Shown here piece by piece: positions 11,427 to 22,800 of a DNA stretch of 64,000 nucleotides. Location: contig JASJZH010000006.1 of assembly GCA_037178975.1 (NCBI GenBank), forward strand, positions 3,596,001-3,660,000, read 5' to 3'. Below the pieces are notes generated by a model. That model saw only the letters and a list, made by a program, of their open reading frames with translations, ran no database searches and was not told the origin of the DNA. The DNA is from Oscheius tipulae. Taxonomy: Eukaryota > Nematoda > Chromadorea > Rhabditida > Rhabditidae. The position numbers were made by a program, and so were the translations under genes. Position 1 is the first letter of the stretch; each line of letters begins with the position of its first letter.

Positions 11427-13525
11427 CTACAAGTAGTGCACTGGGTCAACAATTTCAATACGAAGGTGATTCGTCTTTGGCAGAAGAACCGTCCCGAAAA
11501 CTGGTGAAAAGTCGATGTCCTTGTCTACAGGCGGTAAAATTTTGAATCTGAACACGTTTTGTCGCTACCCTTCAGTACTTACTTCTGAACAAGAGTCGTG
11601 ACTCCTAAGAAGAGCTCAACACGTGCCAAAGACTCTCCAGCACATTGTCGCTTTCCAGTACCAAAAGCGATCATTTGAGACAGAAGGTCCTAGAGAGAAG
11701 ATCTGCTAGCAATTTGTAACTATTACCGTGTTCAATGATTTATTCTTGTTAAGGAACCGCTCTGGTCTGAACTCTTTAGGACTTTCAAATCTGTCCGAAT
11801 CCAAATTGGACCCGTAGACGTGAGGAATAATGTTGGTGTGTGCAGGTATATATTTTCCGTCTATAACAACATCCTAGAAGTTTTGCATGAGTGAACAAAG
11901 ATAATTTTCAGCCAACTTACTTTAGTACTCTTCCTCATCAAGTTAATTGGTACAATGTTTGCCATTCTTTGTAGTTCAGCTATAAAAGCAGTCGTGTAAG
12001 CCATTTCGTTTTTGTCTCGGAGTGAAGCCATTCGATCGAATCCAACCACTTGAGCCACCTCTTGTCGAAGTTTCTCCTACAAACAATGGGAATGATAGCA
12101 TAGTGAAACCGACTTGGACATCTTGATGCTTAGCTAGATAGAGGACGGCCCAGCGGAGTGTGGTCGATCTGAAAGACAATACCGTTACCAACCTTTTAAA
12201 AATCTTTCTGAGGGTTTGTAACTGTAACTCACGTGGTTTCCATTCCAGCCATGAAAAAGTCAGAGCAGACGTTATAAAGTTGATCCATCCTGAATACAAC
12301 ACAGTAATATTATGTGAAAACTTACGTCAAGGAAGGGTTTGTATCCATTTTTTGGTAGTATGCCTGGACAAAGCAAGTTGGTTCATCTTCTTTTGAGTAA
12401 TTTTTCAGAGCATCTTTCACGTCCATCTTCACAAAGTCTATGCACTTAAACTTACTAAGCTACATTGCAAACCAGCTACATACCCAGTTGAATTTCTCAA
12501 TATATTTTCCTACAGCCTGGTAGCCAATGTACGGTATCTTTTTAGCTATAGGAAACGCCTGAGCTACGAGCATCCATACGCTTTCCCACATTCCACTGAA
12601 AATAGAGGTGAGCGTTTCCGCGTAGTCCATCATCTTTTTGCAATCATCATGCGGATAACTGAATCCGTAGAGAAGTTGGTTAATAATGTTTGAGACGAGC
12701 ACCTTAACTTTTTTTACTTCCATAACCGGAGTTTCTACCTGAACTGGCCATCGGAACTCAAGCCTATCTTTTTCCTTGCTGTTTTGCAGGTTTTTAACAA
12801 ACAGCTCCAGCTGCTCATGTACCTGCTCCTCCATAACATTTTTGCCTAGGGTACGCGTTTCTCGAAGTAAAGAAGACCTACCAACGCCGAAGTCTCTTAA
12901 GATGTGCAAGGCCGTTCTTCGCTGCTCCCGCCAATTCTCGCCCGATGAAAAGATAACCCCACCGTTCTTAGTTGTCATGAAAATATCTTCAGGGAATTCT
13001 CCAGTTCGATTGGCAAAAATGTCTCCTGAAAGTTTAGACACCGGTTCTCCTTATCAATGGCTACGTCATTTTTTTGGAAATCAAAGATTGATAGCGCCGT
13101 CGCGGGCGGCCAGTAGCAGGCGTGAAAAATGCTCACGTCGTCTCCTGGGGGCAGTAATAGATTCGCTGGAAGTCGCAAAAGCCAGCTGAACCCGTACATA
13201 ACACCAATACTCTACAAAAAAAAAAGAAATGGACCTTTTGTAACGACTGCTTCTTTGATTTCATCAAGCCTCATTAGGGCCACGATCGGTCGGTTGAAGA
13301 GCCAAAATGTGTATACGTTTCCATACGTTTCGCGCCACTTTTCCATGACTCCTTGCAAATTATTCGGTTCTACCTGTAAGAAGCTGTCATAGAAGAACAT
13401 AGAAAGACTACCTGTAGAGCATTTCCGAAGAATGGAATTGGCGTTGGACCCTTTGGATACTTGGATACATTCCAATAGTAATATACGAGATACCCAACAA
13501 TCAATAACAATACCCAGAAGATCAT
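11427..13525 (-). CDS. Cytochrome P450, CYP2 clan (copy 2)
   Basis: This is the second P450 of the tandem pair and has the same function class. It begins MIFWVLLLIVGYLVYYY at 13525, followed by YPKGPTPIPFFGN. Later motifs are NWREQRRTALHILRDFG, LYNVCSDFFMAGMETT (I-helix), ELQR (ExxR), RPERF and FGTGKRQCAGE with the haem-ligand Cys. It ends IVDPVHYL. Its intron before the RTGEFPEDIF exon is about 200 nt, longer than in copy 1; most others are near 40 nt. It also carries extra residues (RSSLLRETRT, at about 12865-12895) after HILRDFGVG that copy 1 lacks; these may be a retained intron-like stretch. The two proteins share most motifs word for word, so duplication is recent to moderate in age. 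Expression is probably driven from the region right of 13525. Confidence 0.9.
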
Positions 13526-13683
13526 TCTGCAAGGAAAAATGAACTTAAACTAGAAATCATGTGAGTGATGCAAACAAGTTGGCAAGAGTGGGGTTGAAGG
13601 TCAGTTCTCTGTGTACAATCTGCGTGCGCTCTAGATATCAGACTATAAACATTAATGCGCTAGTTTATTGCACAAAGTATTTA

Positions 13684-14131
13684 ATGTGGAACATCATTTT
13701 TTAATGGAGAGCCAAGAGACACTTTAAATCCATATGTTGGCAAGATGTTCTCTGGAGGAACTATCAATGATGCAAAACAACGTGATGGCAAGAGTCTAGT
13801 TCCTAGTTTAATGGAATTTGTTGACGGTTCGATCAATTTGTGGGGAACATAGGTCATCTTGCTGATAAGGAAAAAAGTGATCATATTTGACACATTGCAG
13901 CATTAACACAAACTTTGAACAGTACAATTTCGTGCAAGGTGGACATTAAGTGTCATTAATCCTCAAAAATATGCCTGGACAGCTAACATTGATGGCCCTG
14001 AAAAACATGCTACCACGAAGTATGTTCAGTCCTGTTCATTACTACATAGTTCAATGGTTTTTCGACAATCCACACAGTGCTGGAGAATATGTAGTCGTAA
14101 CTTCCAAACCTGTACAGATGGGCATTAGATG
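13684..14131 (+). pseudogene. Unidentified coding-like fragments
   Basis: A stretch open from about 13684 to 13851 reads FFNGEPRDTLNPYVGK and later LVPSLMEFVDGSINLWGT, then a stop. A second open stretch near 13950-14131 reads either MFSPVHYYIVQWFFDNP or, in another frame, NPQKYAWTANIDGPEKH. Composition looks protein-like, but I do not recognise a family, find no start or splice acceptor upstream, and cannot decide the frame of the second part. The reverse strand of the first part is also open (70 codons). It is best treated as the remains of a gene or mobile element. Confidence 0.2.
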
Positions 14132-14739
14132 ATCCAAAGAAACTGTTTGTGATTAGTATACGGTTTCTAAGTATTGAATGAACAAGCAAATCTTTCAGAA
14201 TAAAATATTAGTTTTTACTAGAAAACTGTGGTCAGATGACGGTTAACAAACTTGTGAGTTTCCGGTGTTTAATCAATTCTTTGATTCTTCGATAATCGAG
14301 CCACTGTTGTCAGACTGACTTTGACAATAGAAATCCGTACGTTGTGACTTTGCTTTTTTCGATTGCAGTCAGGAAGAGAGGCATCTGTCAACAATCACTT
14401 GTACATAGCCCCTAGCTTCATTTGACCCTCACATAGTCACGCGAGCTTGCAAATCAAATTTAAATCTCATCCAGCTCATGAGAAACTGCTGGAAATCGCG
14501 CCCTCTACCGGGGGCGGAGCGCGCGGAAGTCTGAGCCCGCCCCTTAGCCAGGCGCCGATCTGCTGTTTCTATCATCCGGCATTTGTAATCCCACAAATGG
14601 AAACGTAGGCCCTCCTCAGTCATCACTATCTCCAACTAGAGAAACACCATAGGTGTATGTCGCGCTCAAATTGGTGCTGCCAGTCGTGTATGCTGCAAGC
14701 CTCGGCGGTAACACCGCGGCTCGCCTGCGGCTTTGTCGC

Positions 14740-17424
14740 ATGATTTCAAGTTTTGCTACATTTTCCCTCATCCTGTCACTTATGCCTACCGTTTTATCAA
14801 GAGATCAGTAGGTTTTTATATCTTCTCACCTTTTAAATAGATTCAGCCCAATCTCTCGACATTGCTACAGTTGCATGTCTGAAGACTTTCTGGAACATTG
14901 GCAGTACTTGGACGAGGTATGTCTTTCAACACATCCCTCTGATTTACGACAAAGTTTGCAATCTTCTCAAGTCTCATAGCAAAAGTGTCAGTTTTCTCTT
15001 AGGGGCAAATCCCCCCTTATTCACGAGTATAGAATTTCACGCGCCGCTTCTATATGCTGTAATAGGGGGACTCAGCTTCAACTCTTGTCACCACGAAAAA
15101 TTTTTTGAAAACACGAATGGGAAACAGCAAATGATCATCATTCAAAAATGAGGCCTCAAGTCTCGATGGATTTGTCGGCGGGTTCAAGGTACTTCCGATT
15201 CCCTACGGGTAGTGATGTTGCGCAGCGTCGCCAAAATTTGTCAATAGAGATGATATAGTTATTGTGCGGCGCCCGAAGCCTATTCCTTAGAGGACGCAAA
15301 GCTATCTATCACAGCGTGCCTCAGTGTTGATTTCGACCCCGGGGTCACAGCTTTTTTCTTTCGAACATGCCGCTTGTCGCTTGCTTTTTTCGCGCTCAGA
15401 ACAAAGTGAAAAGAGCAGACAGTAGTCGTTCAGTTGAGTCGCGACACAGATCTTCGACTTTCTCTAATTACAGAGGAAGTTGTGATGGTACCAAATAATT
15501 GCGCAACTGCAATTCCCTGGGGCATGTTAATGAGGCTTCTGATTCTGAAGGGTTCTTTTTGAGCGACTTGTAAAGGTCAACTGTTCCCCATGTTGCCACA
15601 TCCATTGAGTCATCGGTGAAATGCTGATGGATATTGATCACCTAATGTCTCTGACAAATGGTTGGCAAGCATTCTTCTTGGTTAACAGTAAACTTTGATG
15701 AAAAAGTGAGTGACATCTGTTCCGAATGGCCTGGAGTCCAAACTACAAATTTATAGTATCCAATCAGTTTGACTTGTAGTCTTAATTAAAGCTGTCATCT
15801 GGCCGAAAGAGAGACATATTCATTTACAAGACTGACTGTTTCAGGTATACTACCCACCGAAAAACTTCACAAATCAGTGCTACAAAATTCCTCCGAACTT
15901 TCGGATCGGCATAACTCCCTGCTCACATTCGATGTGTGTCACAGTGGTGGAGCCACGGATCATAGCAGGTCAGACTATAATTTGTTTTGTCGGCTTGTGA
16001 CCCCATCAGGTTAATGCAATCTACTGGTGGGCTCGGTGTGTCGGAAAGGACAGCCGACTGCTAACCGTTTGATAGATCGCTCATTACAATGAGCAATGCA
16101 CCGGCAGCTTCTCTATAAATTTGCCGCACGAGGTGACGGCAAGAAAAACTTTTCACTTCCAGGTCCAGCTTTGAGTAACGATGTTACAATAGAAAATTGA
16201 CTTTCGCCTAATGTATGTGCGAGACCGAGTGTCCTAAAACTCAGTGGGGTTTAATGATCCCGACGAATTGAAGTACACTTGAAGCGACTACGCTTCCATT
16301 ACGCGTTTTATTATGATTGACTCTCTTTAGGCCAAATGTGGTATTGGATTACCGCAGGGGCCAAGGAAGGAAGCCTTGGGCATTATTTTCGACACTTTTT
16401 ACGTGAAGGGGAGTGTTGTCTGTCTCGGAGCTGCCGACGTTTTCTGCCAGAACTCAAAAGTGCTTCATATTTCGCGTGTTCTAGGGCTAGTTGAGGATGC
16501 TTTCCATTGTTCAAAACTTGCTCAAATAGGGATAAGAGCTCTTCAAGGTCTTGAGACGCGCACGGCATATAGTGAATTGCTCCAAGAGCACCATAAAACG
16601 AGAACGTATAATTGCTTCTGAAGGTTTTCGTTTTCAGGACAGCACATAGGGAACAACATCATTCGCGGTTGCTTTTCCAGCGTCTTCAAGCACGGTTCAG
16701 CTCCCAAATATCCCATATATGGTGAGTATTCTTGAAGACAAATTTCTGAAACAAGACAACCAGCTTGAATATGACTCTGAGATAACTCGTATTACAGCCA
16801 GAGCGAAGTTTTTTCACCTCACGTGATGATGAGACAGAGAACAAAGTCGGAAAAAAAAACAGCCGTCTTCTTGCTGTCAGCTTACGCAGTAAAAGTCACA
16901 CAAAACTATTTTGTGGCCCGTCATTCTTGTTTTTGTCAAAAAATGCAAGCTTAACACATGAAGAAGGTGCCTTCGGTTTAATAGCTGTTAGTCTCGAAAT
17001 CGCATGTCTATTTGGTAGAACAATGGGTTTGCCCTGAAAACGTCCGTCAGATAGTTCACTGAATTATGCAGCCAGCTTCGCCTGTTTAATTCATCGCTTT
17101 GCTGCGCTTGATAGCAGCAACCACAAAGTATTTTTGCACAAATCAGGAAGACAGTTACTCATCGCTCTAGTCAGAAAGAACAATGCGTTCAGATACAACA
17201 TGCCAGGAGTTACCAGCTTTCCGCATTCTGCCTCCTCATCTAGCAAGGAGGTCAAGCAATCGGACGATCAAAATGTGTTGGTGTGTCGGTGACCTATGCA
17301 ACGATTATCCGGCAGTTCCTCAAAGCACTGGGTAAGACTTTTGCAGTCTGTCAAAACACTTAACTTTAGTGCAACAGCGGGCCTTCTTCTATCATTAAGT
17401 ATTGCAATTTGTGTCTTTCGGTAA
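14740..17424 (+). CDS. Ly-6/uPAR-like GPI-anchored cell-surface protein
   Basis: Six small exons (14740-14807, 14841-14916, 15845-15968, 16638-16721, 17217-17331, 17370-17424) join in one frame to 173 residues. The first encodes a signal peptide (MISSFATFSLILSLMPTVLS). The mature part has the spaced cysteines of the worm Ly-6 type: HCYSCMSEDF, YYPPKNFTNQC, ITPCSHSMCVTVVEP, IIRGCFSSVF and finally MCWCVGDLCND, the CxCxxDxCN ending of three-finger proteins. A hydrophobic tail (TAGLLLSLSIAICVF) then stops, as expected for GPI attachment. NFT and NRT are possible N-glycosylation sites. Related worm proteins act outside neurons or epithelia as modulators of receptors and channels; the partner here is unknown. 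Introns 2-4 are 490-930 nt, which hides the gene from ORF searches. Promoter elements were not found. Confidence 0.75.
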
Positions 17425-17828
17425 GGTCTAGAAGAATGACCAAAGAGCTTCCAACGAACTATTCTACAAGAGGTGGTTGAGTTTCCGAAAACAAGGGTAT
17501 CTCCTTCTACGTCCCTGTGTCATTTAGTCTTCACAATTGGCTCATCTGTATATCATGTCTCTATGTTCTATACGTTGCTTAAGAGCTTTCCTTCAGAGTG
17601 TGTTATTCCTTATTGACTTGTGATTGATCTCCACAAACTGTTTTTTTTTCTTAGTTTCCAAAAATAAGAAAATCATGTGCCCTGAGGCTGTGTTAGTTTA
17701 ATGCCATTACGCAATGCACGAAATGAAGTGCTAAGCATTTGCTCGAGGCACTTCTGACTGATTTACGACGTGACCGGCTTTGTTCACTTCATTGCAAACG
17801 GAAGGAATCTTATGTCAACATTGGGATA
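17425..17828. other. Intergenic, converging 3' ends
   Basis: About 400 nt lie between the ends of the Ly-6 gene (+) and the methyltransferase (-). No exon or repeat was recognised. Confidence 0.4.
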
Positions 17829-19181
17829 TTACAGCGAATCAAGGACTTGTCTCATCTTCATGGTCAACTCTGGGGATACTCCACAACAGCCTCCGATGAC
17901 TGTCGCTCCTAGAGAGATCCATTCTTGAAGCAAAATTGCCATTGCCTCGTCAGACATCTTGCCCATACTGAAAGTTGGCGTATTGGAATATTTAACAGAA
18001 TCCTCGATTTCAAGCTTTATATTCTTTGAGATGACTTCTAGAAATGTACCTGTTTAAAAACTCTTCTAACCAACATTTTTTGACGCAACATAGATTGTAC
18101 TTTGTAAGAATGCTTGTCTCTTTTGAATGTTTGGAGTAAAAAGCAGGGGAATTAGACAATAAGTTAGAAAATAGCCAACTCCCAAGGAAAACTTTTGTGA
18201 TTACATAGTTATACCATTCGAATAATGTCTGAGTTGACGTACTTGATGTCATCTCTACATCCCGTGTTTGTATTGGGATAGACGAATACTTCTCTGTCGT
18301 CTGTCAAGCCACCAATAGATCGCAGCAGTGAAGATATGTGGCTTGCTGCAGTACAATTGACTCCAACACCGGCTACGTTTGGCTGTTCTATGGCGAGTTT
18401 CACAGCATCGGATAACCGTTCCCCATGTCTCAAGTGCTCTCCGTCCTGAAAAAGTGAGGTGTTTTAATCCTTCTTACTTTGCAAGTGAAGGAAATGGCAA
18501 AGGTTGAAGGTGTGGATGATATAACTTCCAGAATGGCTTTCACTTCCAGTAGAGCAGGGACAGTTTCGATGATAATCTGGTCAAGACCATATCCTTCCAG
18601 CTTGGAAATTTCGTCTATGTAGAAATTTTTCATTTTCTGAATTTTGACTATTCCAATAACCTCATAGCGTACCTGATAGATACCGCCTTCATCTACATAA
18701 TTTCCATGATACTCCGAGGCATTGCGTAGGACAGCTCCATAACATCCAATTGAACCAAGCATTGTAATTGGGCGGTCAAGTTTGACATTTTCCTCTTTCA
18801 GAGCTTCTCGCAAAAGACTAACAGCTGGCTGTATAACCACAGTTTAGTTAAACATACCCTTACCTCGTTGAAATCGTCGACTGTGCTATCCGGATAGTAC
18901 TGTTTTATGAGCGGAATGAGTGAGTGATAGGTGTTTGTCGTTATTACATCAACACCAGCCTCCAAAAAACTAAGAACAACGAACATTGACGCGTTGTTTC
19001 CGCTTACCAGTTATACGCACTGAAGACCTTCTCAGGGCACAATTTATTGGCCGCTCCTGTCCACAGCTTGTGTTGCTAAAACTGATAATTCGAAGTATTT
19101 TAGAGAGTTTACATTGGCATCAAAACCTTGATCTTTTAGTGCAGAACAAAACGAACCATCCATTAAACGTACTGTAGTCAT
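17829..19181 (-). CDS. Homocysteine S-methyltransferase
   Basis: This enzyme transfers a methyl group from S-methylmethionine or a betaine-type donor to homocysteine to make methionine, in the cytosol. The protein starts MTTVRLMDGSFCSALKDQG at 19181, directly behind a TTTCATTCAG acceptor that suits spliced-leader addition. It continues with FLEAGVDVITTNTYHSLIP, the barrel strand typical of the family. GSIGCYG and GLDQIIIETVPAL follow. The zinc ligands are GVGVNCTAA (one Cys) and IGGCCGVSPE near the C-terminus (two adjacent Cys). It ends QVLDSL at 17829. All family landmarks and the three zinc Cys are present, so it looks functional. An intron of about 270 nt precedes the last exon; its donor (ATC AA/gtacgt) is my best guess. 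It lies downstream of the Caskin-like gene on the same strand, 660 nt away. Confidence 0.88.
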
Positions 19182-19843
19182 TCTGAATGAAAATCTCTTC
19201 TTAAACAGCAAATCGATGAATTTTTGAGAAAACAAGTTTTGAAACCCTTAACAAATCTATGAGGGAAAGCTTTTACAAATACATCGCATCGAATCGCTTT
19301 CAATAACACTAGAAATATATAATTTTGGGCGTATAGCAGCGTAAAAGTGGTAAAGGTAGCTTGGAGATCGATAAAAACTGGCTTGGAAAGACCAAAACAA
19401 CAAGGAAGGCTGCTCGTGTTTACAATAAACATTGTCCTGCGTCTCTGCGCTATTGAAAATTACGCCTCATACTCCAAGCAGCCTGACATCCCAATCATAA
19501 GACCCTTTGTTTTGGTGTTTTAGACTCAGGTGTATGAAACAGAATTCTTTTGTATTTTGTTGTCTTAAATATAACGAAAGTATTTGTCATGCGGAAATGA
19601 ACAACTTTGCATAATTTATGTCTATCTAGTAAGTACAGACGATTCATGAGAAAAGTAAGTGAAACTGAAAAAGAAAGGTCTCAGAAAAAGACGGCCTTAA
19701 AAGCTAAACTATGTAGTAAAAGAGAGAGGGGACCGGTTGGACAATGTGAGATTACACCGTATAGAGTCATGTATGATAAGCTGTGTAGATTAACTAGGAA
19801 CTCCGAGTCGTTCGTTGATGACACTATGCAATTTCTGCTATGC
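19182..19843. other. Spacer between Caskin-like gene and methyltransferase
   Basis: 660 nt on the path of two same-strand genes. It carries a polypyrimidine/acceptor sequence just before the methyltransferase start (about 19182-19200). The distance is longer than usual for a worm operon but does not exclude one. Small ORFs here match nothing. Confidence 0.35.
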
Positions 19844-22800
19844 TTATTTCTTCCTTCTGTTGTAGGGCTCTAACATGTCGTCCAGTTCTGCTGTCAAGCT
19901 GTCCAACATTGACCCGATTGAGTTCAAGACATTCTCTTTCGGGGCAGCATTTTTCAGTATAGACCTGAAATACGCTTATATAAAAAACAACACAGACAAC
20001 ATACGGTCTCGGAGCACTGTTTGATGTAATCGGAGGCGGGAGAGGTCGGGAAGAATAAGTGGAATCCATATCTTCACCAAGATGTCTACCAGCGTCGCGT
20101 GCTCTGGAAATATCGTCCCTAATATACTTGCATAAACAATTTTACCTGATGGTTCCGCAGTTTTCGTTGGCGAATGGTATATCAAAACTGCTCCCGGAGC
20201 TGATTGATCCTATGCTAGTTGATGAAGCACATGCATCTTGTAGACGCTTGATTGAACTATCAATGGCGAGAGGAGCTTCAAAATAAAAGATAAATTGGAA
20301 AAAGACAGAGTACCTGGTGCTGGTATATCAAGGGTCATCGTGCTTCCACTAGCAAGCGATATATTATCTCTCTCCCTGGCCTCACTCAAGATTTGACCTG
20401 TACTGTAGAAGTTCAGCTTCAATGGTTCTCGCTGAATCAAACATAAAGAAGAATCGAAAAAACATACCTTTCTCAAATCTGCATAAGTGTCAGAGGGGCC
20501 AGATCTGCCATACGTGGCGTACTCATCGTTACGTTGAGGAGGAGGCGGAGGTGGATTTCTGGCTCCTCGAGAGTAGCTGAAGTAGTCGATTCCACCATTT
20601 AGTGGCTTGCCTCGTGCTGAGCTGGGAGCTGGTGGAGGTGGATCGTTGTATCTTAAATTCAGCTCTGAGAAACAACCAAAATACTTACCTAGGCGACGTG
20701 ATCTCTTGAGAATAACATTCGAGTGTCCTAGCTTGTTGTCTCGGTGATTGTACTTGTACAGGATTCGTGATGTACTTCATCGTATCAACAACAGCTGCCG
20801 AGTTTCGATGTTCCTGCAAATTAAAATTTGAACCATAATATTGACCAAAGCACCTTGATTTTCTTTCCTGCCAGAAGTATTCTTTTCAAGTGACCTAGGC
20901 GCTTAATTCCAATGTCCTCGAGATCTTCCCATGAAAGATTGATCACTTCCTGCACTGACGAGTATCGTTGCGAATAGAAGGTGTCAATGTATTCAGGCAA
21001 CAAAAGTGCTTCCAGCCACGATCTGAAAATAAAAGTTATGATACTGAGACATTGTGCTCACTTCAATCCACCGACAGGAATTGCTGAAGGCCAAGAGTCG
21101 GTAATGTGCCATGAGTGAATTTCCACCATCAATAGCTTTCTGTGGTCGGGGTTAGTGACTCCAACAGTCAGCAAATCTTCTGGTGTTATCCTGGCTAAAA
21201 ACAATATGAATGGAAAAGAAAAGAACTACAGTGCTTACCAATTGTAGAAAGGTCATATCCTTGCGTGAAAAACAGGCTAAGATATTCGGACATGCTCAAT
21301 TTGTCAAGCCAAATGGCGAGAATTTCAGATTCAGGTATGCCGCGGGCGACCATTTGTGTGACATCAACGGATGGCTCGAACGGAGAAGAAGAGAACGACT
21401 CGTCAAGCGCGTCAACCGAGCAAGAAGCCAGCGATGATGGGCCGCTGTAATTCATAAGAGATAATCCTGATTAAGAGTGATGAACAAACCTGCCTCCGCT
21501 CCCACTCGAGTGCATACTGGATCTGCCTTCGCCAGTCATTGGTGCCGACGATGTGTGGAAGGACGAGGCGGACGATGATGATGAGGTTCCATTCTAAAGG
21601 AGTTAATCACTTTCATAACGTGGCTTTTACTACCTTCATGCTCTCGAATCCAGACGAGGATTGACTGCAGTTTGAGCCAGTAGACTGCCTGTGAGAGTCG
21701 ACAGGAATGCTGGACGTCGAGGCATATTGTGAAGAAGTCATGGCTGAAAACAGTCCATTTCATAACATCAAAAAAGCCATCGAATGCATAGCTAATGCAA
21801 CAATGAAGGTGGCTCGCGTGAATAGGTGGAAGCAATTATCCACACAATGAGCATGCTACCAGCGTTATGGCCTAACATGCTAATTTGGGCATAAGATGTT
21901 TGAGGTTAACAACATTTGACTTGTTGAGGATAGCGAAGAGAAGTAACCACTGGCAAACGGCAAACAAGGATTGAAATTCGAGGAGTGAGACGCGTGACCT
22001 ACTGTTCGTTTTGGAGAATAAAATACAAATGGGAAGCAATGAATCTCGACGATTAAAGAGAGTCTACTTGCCAATTGAGCATATTGTTGACCCGCAGGCA
22101 GGCGCGTGAATAATTCGAACGAGGAGCCATCATTACGATTGCTTTAGCAGCACCAACTTAATGCTAGTTAAGCTGGCAGCATTGCCTGATGTCTACAATC
22201 TGTAATTAAGTATATCCCCCCTGAATTTTTCACTCTCCATTGCATTTTTGATAGACAGGATTATCTCTTCATCGAACTGGTCAACAACAGCCGTCTCCTC
22301 TCCCCAGCTCATCTGGGTATTTCAAGGAATGAGCACAAAATATATTAATGAACTACAGCATCTGGAACGAAGGAAGAGCACTGGAGATCATAAGGCAGGT
22401 ATAATAACAAGCAGCGGTAAACGAATCCGTGAGAATGACGCCAGGTAAGGGCAGTCAACTGAATTCATCTCGGATTACGTGTCCACAAATAGGAGGATCT
22501 GATACAAAATGGGTTAAAGTGGGAAGTATACTCAAGAGTTTAGGGCCAAAAACTAGCCAGAAAACGATGTTTGCATAGCAAGATGTGAGAGGAGGTTGTC
22601 GCGCATAATGGCAATCCACAGCTGGCAGCCAGATCCCGATCGTGGCCCATAGTCTCCCAAATCAGGGTCGTAAACGAGGCAAGCAGAACAGCAGAGCCAA
22701 ATACAGAAAATGGAGTTTTTGCCGGAAACCATTTGGAATGATTAAAAAAAAAGAGGGACAATGACAGCAGGAAGAAGATCAAGCTGATGAAAGTAGGAAA

